A DNA stretch of 9,030 nucleotides from assembly GCA_001603615.1 (NCBI GenBank), contig LUZL01000017.1, positions 1-9,030 on the forward strand, read 5' to 3'. Position numbers and translations under genes: made by a program. The stretch is from Bacteroidales bacterium Bact_20 (GTDB taxonomy: Bacteria > Bacteroidota > Bacteroidia > Bacteroidales > DTU049). The notes under the pieces were generated by a model. That model was not told the origin of the DNA and did no database searches. It worked only from the letters and a program-made list of their open reading frames with translations. Of the stretch, positions 1-5,620 are shown piece by piece. The first letter of the stretch is position 1. Every line of letters starts with the position of its first letter.

Positions 1-599
1 AGCATATTAAAAACATTGAAATAGCCTAAATCGCCACCATTACCAGGTATAAATCTACCATCAGCAGTATTCTGATCTCTAGCACTATTATCATCACTCA
101 TTTCAGCAGCTAATTTAGCAAAATCAACACCACTGATTAATTTTTTTCTAATTTCTAAAGCTTTATTATAAGCTTTTAGAGTATCTTTTGGGCTAGCATA
201 TGGAGATACTTTCACTAGTATATGACTAACTCTGAGATCATTTTGCATTCTAGAATATGCTTCATTTAATAATTTATCTACAGTAGATTTATCTATCAGA
301 TAAGATTGTGCTAGCTGATCTCTATACTTCTGAAATTCATTAATAAAGTTTTTTTGAGTATCCAATTGTAAACGTTGAATTTCTAATAATTTCAGTTTAT
401 AATTAATAAATAAATCCAAATATTCATCTATGCTAGCTTTAGAAAAATCTACATTTTTATTATTTTTAGTGTAAACTTCTAAAAATTCTGAAACTGGGAC
501 ATTTTGATTTTCTATTACTAATAATGTTTTATCATTTTGTCCACATAGAGATAGGGATAATAAAATTGATAAAATTGTAATACTTATAAATCTTTTCAT
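1..599 (-). CDS. Periplasmic parvulin-type peptidyl-prolyl isomerase (SurA/PpiC-like), 3' end cut off by window edge
   Basis: The frame is open from an ATG at 599-597 to the window edge, giving 199 residues with the C-terminus missing. Residues 1-20 form a signal peptide: MKR, a hydrophobic stretch, then likely cleavage at CG|QN. A helical SurA-N-like region follows (about 30-118). The parvulin domain opens at residues 122-130 (LRVSHILVK) and includes NGGDLGYF at 187-194, both hallmark parvulin motifs. The spacer before NGGDLGYF (SDDNSARDQ...GRFIPG) is of the longer kind seen in Bacteroidota homologues. Family knowledge: these proteins isomerise Xaa-Pro bonds and chaperone outer-membrane proteins in the periplasm. 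The cysteine at 19 is preceded by L-S-L, a poor lipobox, so a soluble periplasmic form is more likely than a lipoprotein. It starts 22 bp after the guaB stop on the same strand with no visible promoter, so it is probably co-transcribed with guaB. Domain assignment is firm; which paralogue it is cannot be said. Confidence 0.9.
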   Translation of the reverse strand, partial: MKRFISITILSILLSLSLCGQNDKTLLVIENQNVPVSEFLEVYTKNNKNVDFSKASIDEYLDLFINYKLKLLEIQRLQLDTQKNFINEFQKYRDQLAQSYLIDKSTVDKLLNEAYSRMQNDLRVSHILVKVSPYASPKDTLKAYNKALEIRKKLISGVDFAKLAAEMSDDNSARDQNTADGRFIPGNGGDLGYFNVFNM

Positions 600-621
600 A
601 ATAAATTATTTTTAAAAAAAA

Positions 622-2085
622 TTATCTAGAATAATTTGGAGCTTCTCTCATAATAGTAACGTCGTGAGGGTGAGATTCGGTAATACCAGCATTAGTAATA
701 CGAATAAACTTAGCTTGTCTCAAACTATCAATAGTTTTAGCGCCACAGTAGCCCATTCCAGCTCTCAGACCACCAATCATTTGTAGAACTACTTCTGAGA
801 GATTACCTTTATATGGTACTCTACCTACTATACCTTCTGGGACAAGTTTTTTAATATCTTCTTCCATATCTTGAAAATAACGATCTTTAGAACCTTGCTG
901 CATAGCTTCTAAACTTCCCATCCCTCTATAAACTTTATATTTACGACCTTCTAATATAATAGTCTCACCTGGTGCTTCATCTACACCAGCAAAAAGGCTA
1001 CCTATCATCACACTACTAGCACCAGCAGCTAGAGCTTTAACAATATCACCAGTATACCTAATGCCACCATCAGCTATGATAGGAATACCCTTATCTTTTA
1101 ATACTGAAGCTGCATACATAATAGCAGATAATTGTGGTACACCAACGCCAGCAATGACTCTAGTAGTACAAATAGAACCAGGACCTATGCCCACTTTCAC
1201 ACAATCTACACCTGCATCTGCTAATGCGAGAGCACCATCCGCTGTAGCGATATTGCCAGCTATTAATTGAATATTTTTAAAAGTAGATTTAATTTTTCTA
1301 ATCGTTTCTAAAACTTTAGCAGAGTGACCATGAGCAGTATCTACTACTATAGCATCAGCATTAACAGATAATAATGCTTCCACTCTTTCCAAAGTATTAC
1401 TAGCTATACCCACGGCAGCTGCTACACGTAATCTACCTAAATCATCTTTACAAGAATTAGGTCTTTCACGTAGTTTCATAATATCTCTATAAGTTATTAA
1501 ACCAATCAAAACACCATTTTTATCAATAACAGGTAATTTCTCTATTTTATATTTTTGCAAAATAGCCTCTGCAGTATTAAAATCAGTAAATTCATTGACA
1601 GTAATTAAGTTTTCTTTGGTCATAACTTCAGAGATAGGTTTAGAATAACTATTTTCGAAACGCAAGTCTCTATTAGTAACAATACCAATTAATTTACGAT
1701 TAGCGTCAACCACTGGAATGCCACCAATATGATTTTCGGACATTATTTTAAGTGCATCACCTACAGTATTATTAGCTAAAATAGTTATAGGATCTATAAT
1801 CATACCATTTTCGGCACGTTTGACTTTTTTTACTTCTAAAGCTTGATCCTCTATAGATAAATTTTTATGAATGACACCTATACCTCCTTCCTGAGCAATA
1901 GCAATAGCCATTTTAGCCTCGGTAACAGTATCCATAGCAGCTGACAACAAAGGAATATTGAGCTTAATGTCTCTTGTCAAAAAAGTAGTAGTATCTACCT
2001 CTCTAGGTAAAACCTCACTATATGCTGGCATCAGTAATACATCATCAAAGGTAATCCCTTCATCTAATATTATATTTTCATTCAT
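622..2085 (-). CDS. guaB: Inosine-5'-monophosphate dehydrogenase
   Basis: Complete 487-residue IMP dehydrogenase, normal length for bacteria. It oxidises IMP to XMP with NAD+, the committed step of guanine nucleotide synthesis in the cytosol. The N-terminal barrel segment carries TFDDVLLMP (12-20). Two CBS domains sit at about 95-205 and split the TIM barrel, as is usual. The catalytic loop GPGSICTTR (301-309) carries the nucleophile Cys306. IADGGIR (337-343) and GSLFAG (362-367) bind the IMP phosphate, and YRGMGS (386-391) follows. The mobile flap contains DRYFQ (401-405), the Arg-Tyr pair that activates water. All catalytic residues are present, so it should be active. The ATG at 2085 gives the standard N-terminus, and a TAnnTTTG promoter element lies just upstream. 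It leads the probable operon with the prolyl isomerase gene. The CBS domains suggest adenine or guanine nucleotide control, as in other bacterial enzymes. Confidence 0.98.
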   Translation of the reverse strand: MNENIILDEGITFDDVLLMPAYSEVLPREVDTTTFLTRDIKLNIPLLSAAMDTVTEAKMAIAIAQEGGIGVIHKNLSIEDQALEVKKVKRAENGMIIDPITILANNTVGDALKIMSENHIGGIPVVDANRKLIGIVTNRDLRFENSYSKPISEVMTKENLITVNEFTDFNTAEAILQKYKIEKLPVIDKNGVLIGLITYRDIMKLRERPNSCKDDLGRLRVAAAVGIASNTLERVEALLSVNADAIVVDTAHGHSAKVLETIRKIKSTFKNIQLIAGNIATADGALALADAGVDCVKVGIGPGSICTTRVIAGVGVPQLSAIMYAASVLKDKGIPIIADGGIRYTGDIVKALAAGASSVMIGSLFAGVDEAPGETIILEGRKYKVYRGMGSLEAMQQGSKDRYFQDMEEDIKKLVPEGIVGRVPYKGNLSEVVLQMIGGLRAGMGYCGAKTIDSLRQAKFIRITNAGITESHPHDVTIMREAPNYSR

Positions 2086-2102
2086 AATAAATAAAATTTA
2101 TG

Positions 2103-2110
2103 CAAAAATA
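2103..2110 (-). promoter_or_regulatory. Candidate guaB promoter -7 element (TATTTTTG)
   Basis: On the minus strand this reads TATTTTTG, an exact match to the Bacteroidota -7 consensus TAnnTTTG, ending 17 bp before the guaB ATG. A clear -33 TTTG is not visible at the expected spacing; the nearest sequence is only T-rich. If used, it gives a 5' leader of only about 10-15 nt, leaving no room for a riboswitch. Confidence 0.45.
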
Positions 2111-2402
2111 CAATGAAATTAGAAAATGAAAATACATTAATTATTTTGGAATAAAACATTATGCAAATATTTCTAAATAAACTCAATATATTAAAATATT
2201 ATTATAAAAAAAGTTAAAAAAAATTTTTTTTGACATAGGTGTAAATAAAATAATAATTGATTTAATTTATATTGTATATAGAGTATCTTTTTTGTAAAAT
2301 AAAAAATTATTAGTTATGAAAAAATAAAATTATAGAATTAGGTGTTTAATAAATAACTAAATTATTGTAGTTTAATGTATCAGTAATAAATTTCTATTTA
2401 TT

Positions 2403-2434
2403 TTACTTTTTTTGTCAGCCACACAAAAAAGTAA
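2403..2434. repeat. Strong hairpin: 12-bp stem with one bulged T, 7-nt loop; possible terminator or dispersed repeat
   Basis: The left arm (2403-2415, TTAC, seven T, GT) pairs with the right arm (2423-2434, AC, six A, GTAA) through 12 base pairs with one unpaired T. The loop is CAGCCAC. It lies about 90 bp past the stop of the last island gene on the minus strand and could end that transcript; on that strand the 3' arm is A-rich, not U-rich, so it is not a textbook intrinsic terminator. The loop and the flanking CTCCGCG are more GC-rich than the surroundings. It has the look of a dispersed intergenic element, which cannot be shown from one copy. Confidence 0.5.
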
Positions 2435-2525
2435 CAAAAGAAAAGTCTCCGCGATGGAAATGATTTGATGTAAAAATTACAAAATTTTGGTGTACTTATA
2501 CTTTCTTTAAATTTTTAAAAAAACA

Positions 2526-2831
2526 TTATAAATACAATGAAAAAATATATAAAAATAAAATTATAAACAAAATAATAGGAATTATCATAAATAATATATA
2601 AGCCAAAAGTATATTTTTTTCATTTTTGCTTAGATTTGGCATCTTTTTCCTAGCTTGAATAATTGTAGAAATAGCTTCTAAAGAAAAAACTTTTTCATTA
2701 TAAAAATTTTCATCTTTTGCTAAAATATTTTTTACTTTTTTAGTAAGAAATATGCAAATCATAATACATAAACCACCTAATATAAAGATAGAATAGAATA
2801 CTATATCAAAATTATTATAAATCATTTTCAT
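2526..2831 (-). CDS. Small two-helix membrane protein, paralogue of the adjacent upstream gene
   Basis: A 101-residue protein that I do not recognise. Hydrophobic segments at about 10-30 and 75-99 flank a charged 40-residue loop, so it should be a two-pass inner-membrane protein. The loop contains VKNILAKDENFY (33-44) and KMPNLSKNEK (63-72), which recur with small changes in the gene just upstream (2852-3151). By hand alignment, 26 of 46 loop positions are identical with no gaps, so the two are a tandem duplication. A 14-bp stretch is also identical in DNA (2629-2642 and 2955-2968). ATG at 2831 is taken as the start; a second in-frame ATG two codons later is possible. The gap to the upstream gene is 20 bp, so they are probably co-transcribed. 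Conservation of the loop across two otherwise diverged copies supports a real gene. An immunity role is inferred only from the RHS scrap upstream. Confidence 0.7.
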   Translation of the reverse strand: MKMIYNNFDIVFYSIFILGGLCIMICIFLTKKVKNILAKDENFYNEKVFSLEAISTIIQARKKMPNLSKNEKNILLAYILFMIIPIILFIILFLYIFSLYL

Positions 2832-2851
2832 AAATTACTTCTTTATTTATT

Positions 2852-3151
2852 TCACCAATCTGTAAAAAAAATCATATAAATTAATATTATACAACATATT
2901 AATGATATTGTCATCTGTATTACATATAATAAAAGTAACCTTTTTTCTTTTTTACTTAGATTTGGCATTTTAAAATATGCTTTACTTAAAAAATATATTG
3001 AATATAATGAATAAACGTCTTTTCTATAAAATCTTTCATCTTTTTTCAAAATGTTCTTTATTGTCCTAACATGTAGTTTTGTTATTAGCATACATACTCC
3101 AACTATAAAAAATAATAGATAAAATATGAAATCTATTTTGTTATTTAACAT
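2852..3151 (-). CDS. Small two-helix membrane protein, upstream member of a tandem paralogous pair
   Basis: A 99-residue protein of unknown family with two predicted membrane helices (about 7-25 and 72-95) and a basic loop between them. The loop motifs IKNILKKDERFY (31-42) and KMPNLSKKEK (61-70) match the neighbour at 2526-2831 at an exact two-residue offset. The helices themselves are much less conserved than the loop, which suggests that the loop does the specific work. It starts with ATG at 3151, about 115 bp after the RHS-core scrap on the same strand. Base composition is extremely AT-rich, like the rest of the island. No catalytic motif is visible. Tandem copies of small membrane proteins behind toxin remnants often prove to be immunity proteins, but nothing in the sequence itself shows this. 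Confidence 0.7.
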   Translation of the reverse strand: MLNNKIDFIFYLLFFIVGVCMLITKLHVRTIKNILKKDERFYRKDVYSLYSIYFLSKAYFKMPNLSKKEKRLLLLYVIQMTISLICCIILIYMIFFTDW

Positions 3152-3179
3152 AGAAAAAAATTTTTATTAAAAAAATGTC

Positions 3180-3383
3180 TCATATGATAATTCCATACAT
3201 CACTTGGTAAGCTTTATATAAAGTTTTTTTTTCAGATAAAATAAATTTATTGGTGTTACATTTTGAAGTATAGCTGGTCTCATTGTCCAGCTCTTTAGAG
3301 GTGAATCTATAGCGAGTGTCAAAAATATTTTTATTATTTAAATAAATATGACTATATTTATTTATTATTGATCTATTCCCCAT
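3180..3383 (-). pseudogene. Remnant of an RHS-repeat core domain (homologous part 3267-3323)
   Basis: This frame runs for 67 codons, but only codons for FDTRYRFTSKELDNETSYT (3267-3323) look like protein. They match the RHS repeat-associated core, in which [YR]xFT(G/S)KE(L/R)DxETxY is normally followed by YFGARYYD. Here the match stops right after SYT and continues as SKCNTNKFI, so the rest of the core is lost. The matching part is visibly more GC-rich and uses codons such as CGC, ACC, CTG and GAC that are rare in the AT-rich flanks, consistent with different or more recent ancestry. The ATG at 3383 lies inside the 3' end of the lipoprotein gene (19-bp overlap) and is probably accidental. RHS proteins are large secreted polymorphic-toxin carriers; this scrap cannot encode one. 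The RHS match is persuasive but short. Confidence 0.6.
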
Positions 3384-3853
3384 TGATATAATTTACCTTT
3401 ATCTAATAACAATATAAGTGATGAAATTATAGTTTCATTTTTGCATCTTAATTTATTATAATTAATTTTTAATATACTATCATTATTATAAAATAATGAT
3501 CTACCTATATTTTTTTTATCAAATATAGCAACTATATAATTATCTACATTCATTATTCCTTTATATCCAACTGTATCTTTTCCACAAAATATAAATGAAA
3601 TTCCTATTATTGTATCATTTTCATCAAAAATTTCATAAAATTTTTCATTATAGAATTCTATTGTATATATAATTGGACTATCTAAATCTGTTTCTTCAAT
3701 ATAATTAAAAAGTTTTTCTTTTAATTTTTCATCAAGTTTATATTTATTGTAAGTTAAACAACTATCATTTGAATTTTTATCTTTTTGCAATTTATTTTTG
3801 CAAGATATTAAAAGAAAAATTGATATTAGTATTAATATTAAAATCTTTTTCAT
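3365..3853 (-). CDS. Small lipoprotein of unknown function, possible immunity protein
   Basis: A complete 162-residue protein beginning MKK with a hydrophobic segment and the lipobox L-I-S-C at 15-18, so Cys18 should be lipidated after signal peptidase II cleavage. The following 10 residues are Lys/Asn/Asp-rich, a typical tether. The mature part (about 140 residues) alternates hydrophobic and charged residues in a way that suggests a beta-rich fold, with two more cysteines at about 31 and 89 and another near 137. No known family is recognised. The protein ends YQWGIDQ. It lies between two coding scraps, one of RHS type, on the same strand. Periplasm-facing lipoproteins of this size are a frequent form of toxin immunity protein, so that is the leading guess, without direct proof. 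The start is the ATG at 3853; no better alternative exists. Confidence 0.75.
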   Translation of the reverse strand: MKKILILILISIFLLISCKNKLQKDKNSNDSCLTYNKYKLDEKLKEKLFNYIEETDLDSPIIYTIEFYNEKFYEIFDENDTIIGISFIFCGKDTVGYKGIMNVDNYIVAIFDKKNIGRSLFYNNDSILKINYNKLRCKNETIISSLILLLDKGKLYQWGIDQ

Positions 3854-3882
3854 ATTTTTTTAATTTATAACATTAAATATAT

Positions 3883-3993
3883 TTAACTTACCTTTTCTGC
3901 TTTTTTGCTTTGAATATATGATTTAATTTCATTAAAAATTTTTTTGATGTTTTCCCAAAGATAATTAGTTGCATATTCACAACCGCGTAAGAA
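3883..3993 (-). pseudogene. Start-less 36-codon coding scrap, probable tail of a lost protein
   Basis: After an in-frame TGA at 3994-3996 the minus strand is open for 36 codons to a TAA at 3883-3885 and has no ATG, GTG or TTG start. The translation (FLRGCEYATNYLWENIKKIF, then a Lys/Glu-rich end ..KSYIQSKKAEKVS) reads like a genuine amphipathic helical C-terminus, and its 5' part (ACGCGG, TATGCAACT) is less AT-rich than the flanks. It ends 29 bp before the lipoprotein ATG. This is where the C-terminal end of a toxin would lie relative to its immunity gene. I do not recognise the sequence, so identification as an RHS or toxin tail is inference from position. Confidence 0.35.
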
Positions 3994-4028
3994 TCAACTA
4001 GTTAATTAAGTTATATTCCAACATATTT

Positions 4029-4349
4029 TTACTTTGTTATTATTAATGGCAGTATAATTAAAAGTAAATTTATGTCTATTAGTATTAATAAATATTTTAT
4101 ATTAATTTTTTTTAAGAAAATTAATATCTGCTGTAAAATTAATAAAATAATTTGAAGAATTGTATAAAAAATGTAGATAAATTTACTTTTATATATAAAA
4201 GGTTCTGCTGGAGAACTTGGAGAAAAAAGCCTTTCTTCAAAATTACCAGTATAAATATCCAATAAGTTTGTAAAATATAAAACAATAAAAAAAATAGTAA
4301 ATAAAGAAATTATTAGTTTAAATAAAATCATTAGTTTTTTATTTACCAT
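4029..4349 (-). CDS. Small hydrophobic protein with about three membrane helices, unknown function
   Basis: A 106-residue protein of no family I recognise. Membrane helices are expected at about 8-27, 57-78 and 84-103. Between the first and second lies the only polar stretch, about residues 34-54 (YTGNFEERLFSPSSPAEPF), which would face one side of the membrane. The frame can be extended one codon to a GTG at 4352, but the ATG at 4349 is the more natural start. It is the first gene of the island in transcription order, followed by the start-less scrap and then the lipoprotein. Composition is dominated by Ile, Leu and Lys from AT-rich codons. Extreme AT bias makes chance open frames more likely, but the organised helix-loop-helix pattern and full length argue for a real gene. 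A role as an immunity or other membrane accessory protein is a guess. Confidence 0.55.
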   Translation of the reverse strand: MVNKKLMILFKLIISLFTIFFIVLYFTNLLDIYTGNFEERLFSPSSPAEPFIYKSKFIYIFYTILQIILLILQQILIFLKKINIKYLLILIDINLLLIILPLIITK

Positions 4350-4501
4350 CACAATTGATCTTTTGTAATTCGTAAATTTTTATTTCTTAGCATAATTGAT
4401 TAAAATTATTTTTTGAATAAAAATATTGTGATATTATTTTCATAAGGTAAAATTAATGAATATTTTTTGTCTTTTGTCAATTATAATTACTAATATAAGA
4501 A

Positions 4502-5419
4502 TTAAATATGTTTGAGCATCTCATTTATTTTATCATCATCTGCATCCAAGCCATTGAGCCAATGAATATTAATTCCTCTGCGTTCCATACGTCTAAACCA
4601 TGTATCCTGCCTTTTAGCAAACTGACATATGGCAGTGTATAGCTTGTTTACCATCTCATCATATGATAATTCTCCTATCAAATATTGAGTTATAAATTTA
4701 TATTCCAACCCTAGTGATATTAGTTTGTCTGGATTAGTTCCTCGGTCTAGTAAATTCTTTACTTCTTCTATCATACCTGTTTGTAGCCTAGCTATCAATC
4801 TGTTATAGATTCTTTCTCTTAATATTTCTCTAGGAAATCTTATACCAAAAACTACTCTTTTTTCTATATTATATTCTAGATCATTTGTTTGCAAAATATT
4901 TTGTTGCTCTTGAATAGCTATTTCTATAGCTCTAATGTATCTATGCCTATTATTTTTCTCAACTTCTTTTTCTATTTTTAGCTGCTTTAGTAAATCCTCC
5001 AGCCCATTTATACTCATTTGTGAGAGTTTATCTCTCAATTGCATATCTGGCGAGAAAGTAGAGAAATGGTAGTTTAGCAATAAAGCCTCAATATACAATC
5101 CTGTACCACCACAAATTATGGGAATTTTATCATTACTTGTTATCTCTGCTATAGAATGAATGGCATCTCTCTGGAAATCATAAACACTGTAGGGCTCATC
5201 TATAGTACGGATATCTATTAGATGATGAGGAATCTCATAATTATCTATTTTATATTCGTTTAAATCTTTGCCTGTGCCGATATCTAATCCTTTATATATT
5301 TGCCTACTATCAGCACTGATGATCTCGCCACCAATGTGCTTTGCTAAGCTGACAGCCAACTTAGTTTTGCCTGTAGCAGTAGCTCCTAAAATTACTATGA
5401 TAAATGGGACTTTAAACAT
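4502..5419 (-). CDS. miaA: tRNA dimethylallyltransferase (MiaA2-like)
   Basis: Transfers the dimethylallyl group of DMAPP to N6 of A37 next to the anticodon in tRNAs reading UNN codons, the first step of ms2i6A formation. With the ATG at 5419 it is 305 residues, normal for MiaA. Walker A is GATATGKT (12-19). The DSRQIYKGLDIGTGK segment (37-51) binds DMAPP and tRNA. GGTGLYI is at 104-110, the RAIEIA element at 163-168, and QFAKRQDTWFRR at 266-277. The GTGKD variant and the ending MERRG..IHWL resemble the second MiaA paralogue found in Bacteroides-type genomes, so another miaA may exist elsewhere. The frame extends four codons further to a TTG at 5431, but the ATG gives the conventional N-terminus just before the P-loop strand. 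It is transcribed away from the porin gene. No obvious ribosome binding site is present, as is usual in this phylum. Confidence 0.96.
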   Translation of the reverse strand: MFKVPFIIVILGATATGKTKLAVSLAKHIGGEIISADSRQIYKGLDIGTGKDLNEYKIDNYEIPHHLIDIRTIDEPYSVYDFQRDAIHSIAEITSNDKIPIICGGTGLYIEALLLNYHFSTFSPDMQLRDKLSQMSINGLEDLLKQLKIEKEVEKNNRHRYIRAIEIAIQEQQNILQTNDLEYNIEKRVVFGIRFPREILRERIYNRLIARLQTGMIEEVKNLLDRGTNPDKLISLGLEYKFITQYLIGELSYDEMVNKLYTAICQFAKRQDTWFRRMERRGINIHWLNGLDADDDKINEMLKHI

Positions 5420-5525
5420 TGGTTTTCTCAATTGATCTATAATATTATATATTTACATTTTTCTATTAAACGATTTTACTAGAAATAAATTTGTTAAATT
5501 TATAATCTATGTAAATAATTTGTTA

Positions 5526-5533
5526 CAAAGTTA
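5526..5533 (-). promoter_or_regulatory. Possible miaA promoter -7 element (TAACTTTG)
   Basis: The minus strand reads TAACTTTG, an exact TAnnTTTG match about 105 bp upstream of the miaA ATG in the divergent miaA/porin spacer. The expected -33 TTTG is poor (ATTTCC at about 5552-5557). In such AT-rich DNA this match could be chance. Confidence 0.25.
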
Positions 5534-5585
5534 ATAAATATAAGAATTATAGGAAATGTTTTTTAATTGGTTTTCAAATTATTTT

Positions 5586-5614
5586 TTTGCATTTATTTTG
5601 TATTAGTAATTTTG
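5586..5614 (+). promoter_or_regulatory. Porin gene promoter: -33 TTTG and -7 TAATTTTG, 17-bp spacing
   Basis: TTTG at 5586-5589 and TAATTTTG at 5607-5614 match the two halves of the Bacteroidota housekeeping promoter (TTTG, then TAnnTTTG) with a 17-bp spacer, within the accepted range. The -7 element ends only 6 bp before the ATG at 5621, so transcription would begin at or within a few bases of the start codon. It is the best promoter in the window. Confidence 0.6.
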
Positions 5615-5620
5615 CACTAA

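Larger units (their letters stand above)
2086..2525. other. 440-bp gene-free stretch between guaB and the accessory island
   Basis: No start-to-stop reading frame of useful length exists on either strand. It contains the guaB -7 element near its left end, an A8T8 tract at 2216-2231 (likely intrinsically bent DNA), a long featureless AT-rich part, and the hairpin at 2403-2434. A short GC-richer patch around 2445-2457 follows the hairpin. A start-less open frame runs through the hairpin on the minus strand but has stops on both sides and no protein-like character. The length and composition suggest an insertion boundary or decayed DNA, but no direct repeats or transposon ends were recognised. 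Confidence 0.6.

Noticed and set aside
1061..1270. 69-codon open frame on the plus strand
   Set aside because: It lies entirely antisense within the strongly conserved guaB catalytic region and shows no protein-like features of its own.
2111..2402. Purine-sensing riboswitch or leader RNA upstream of guaB
   Set aside because: The likely promoter leaves a leader of only about 10-15 nt, and no conserved purine-aptamer core or paired helices were seen further upstream.
2416..2480. Minus-strand open frame through the hairpin (..SIAETFLLLLFCVADKK..)
   Set aside because: It has no start codon, is bounded by stops, and follows from the low-complexity hairpin arms.
2086..4501. CRISPR array, tRNA or insertion-sequence ends in the accessory region
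   Set aside because: No regularly spaced direct repeats, no cloverleaf with a T-loop sequence, and no transposase frame or terminal inverted repeats were found by reading both strands.
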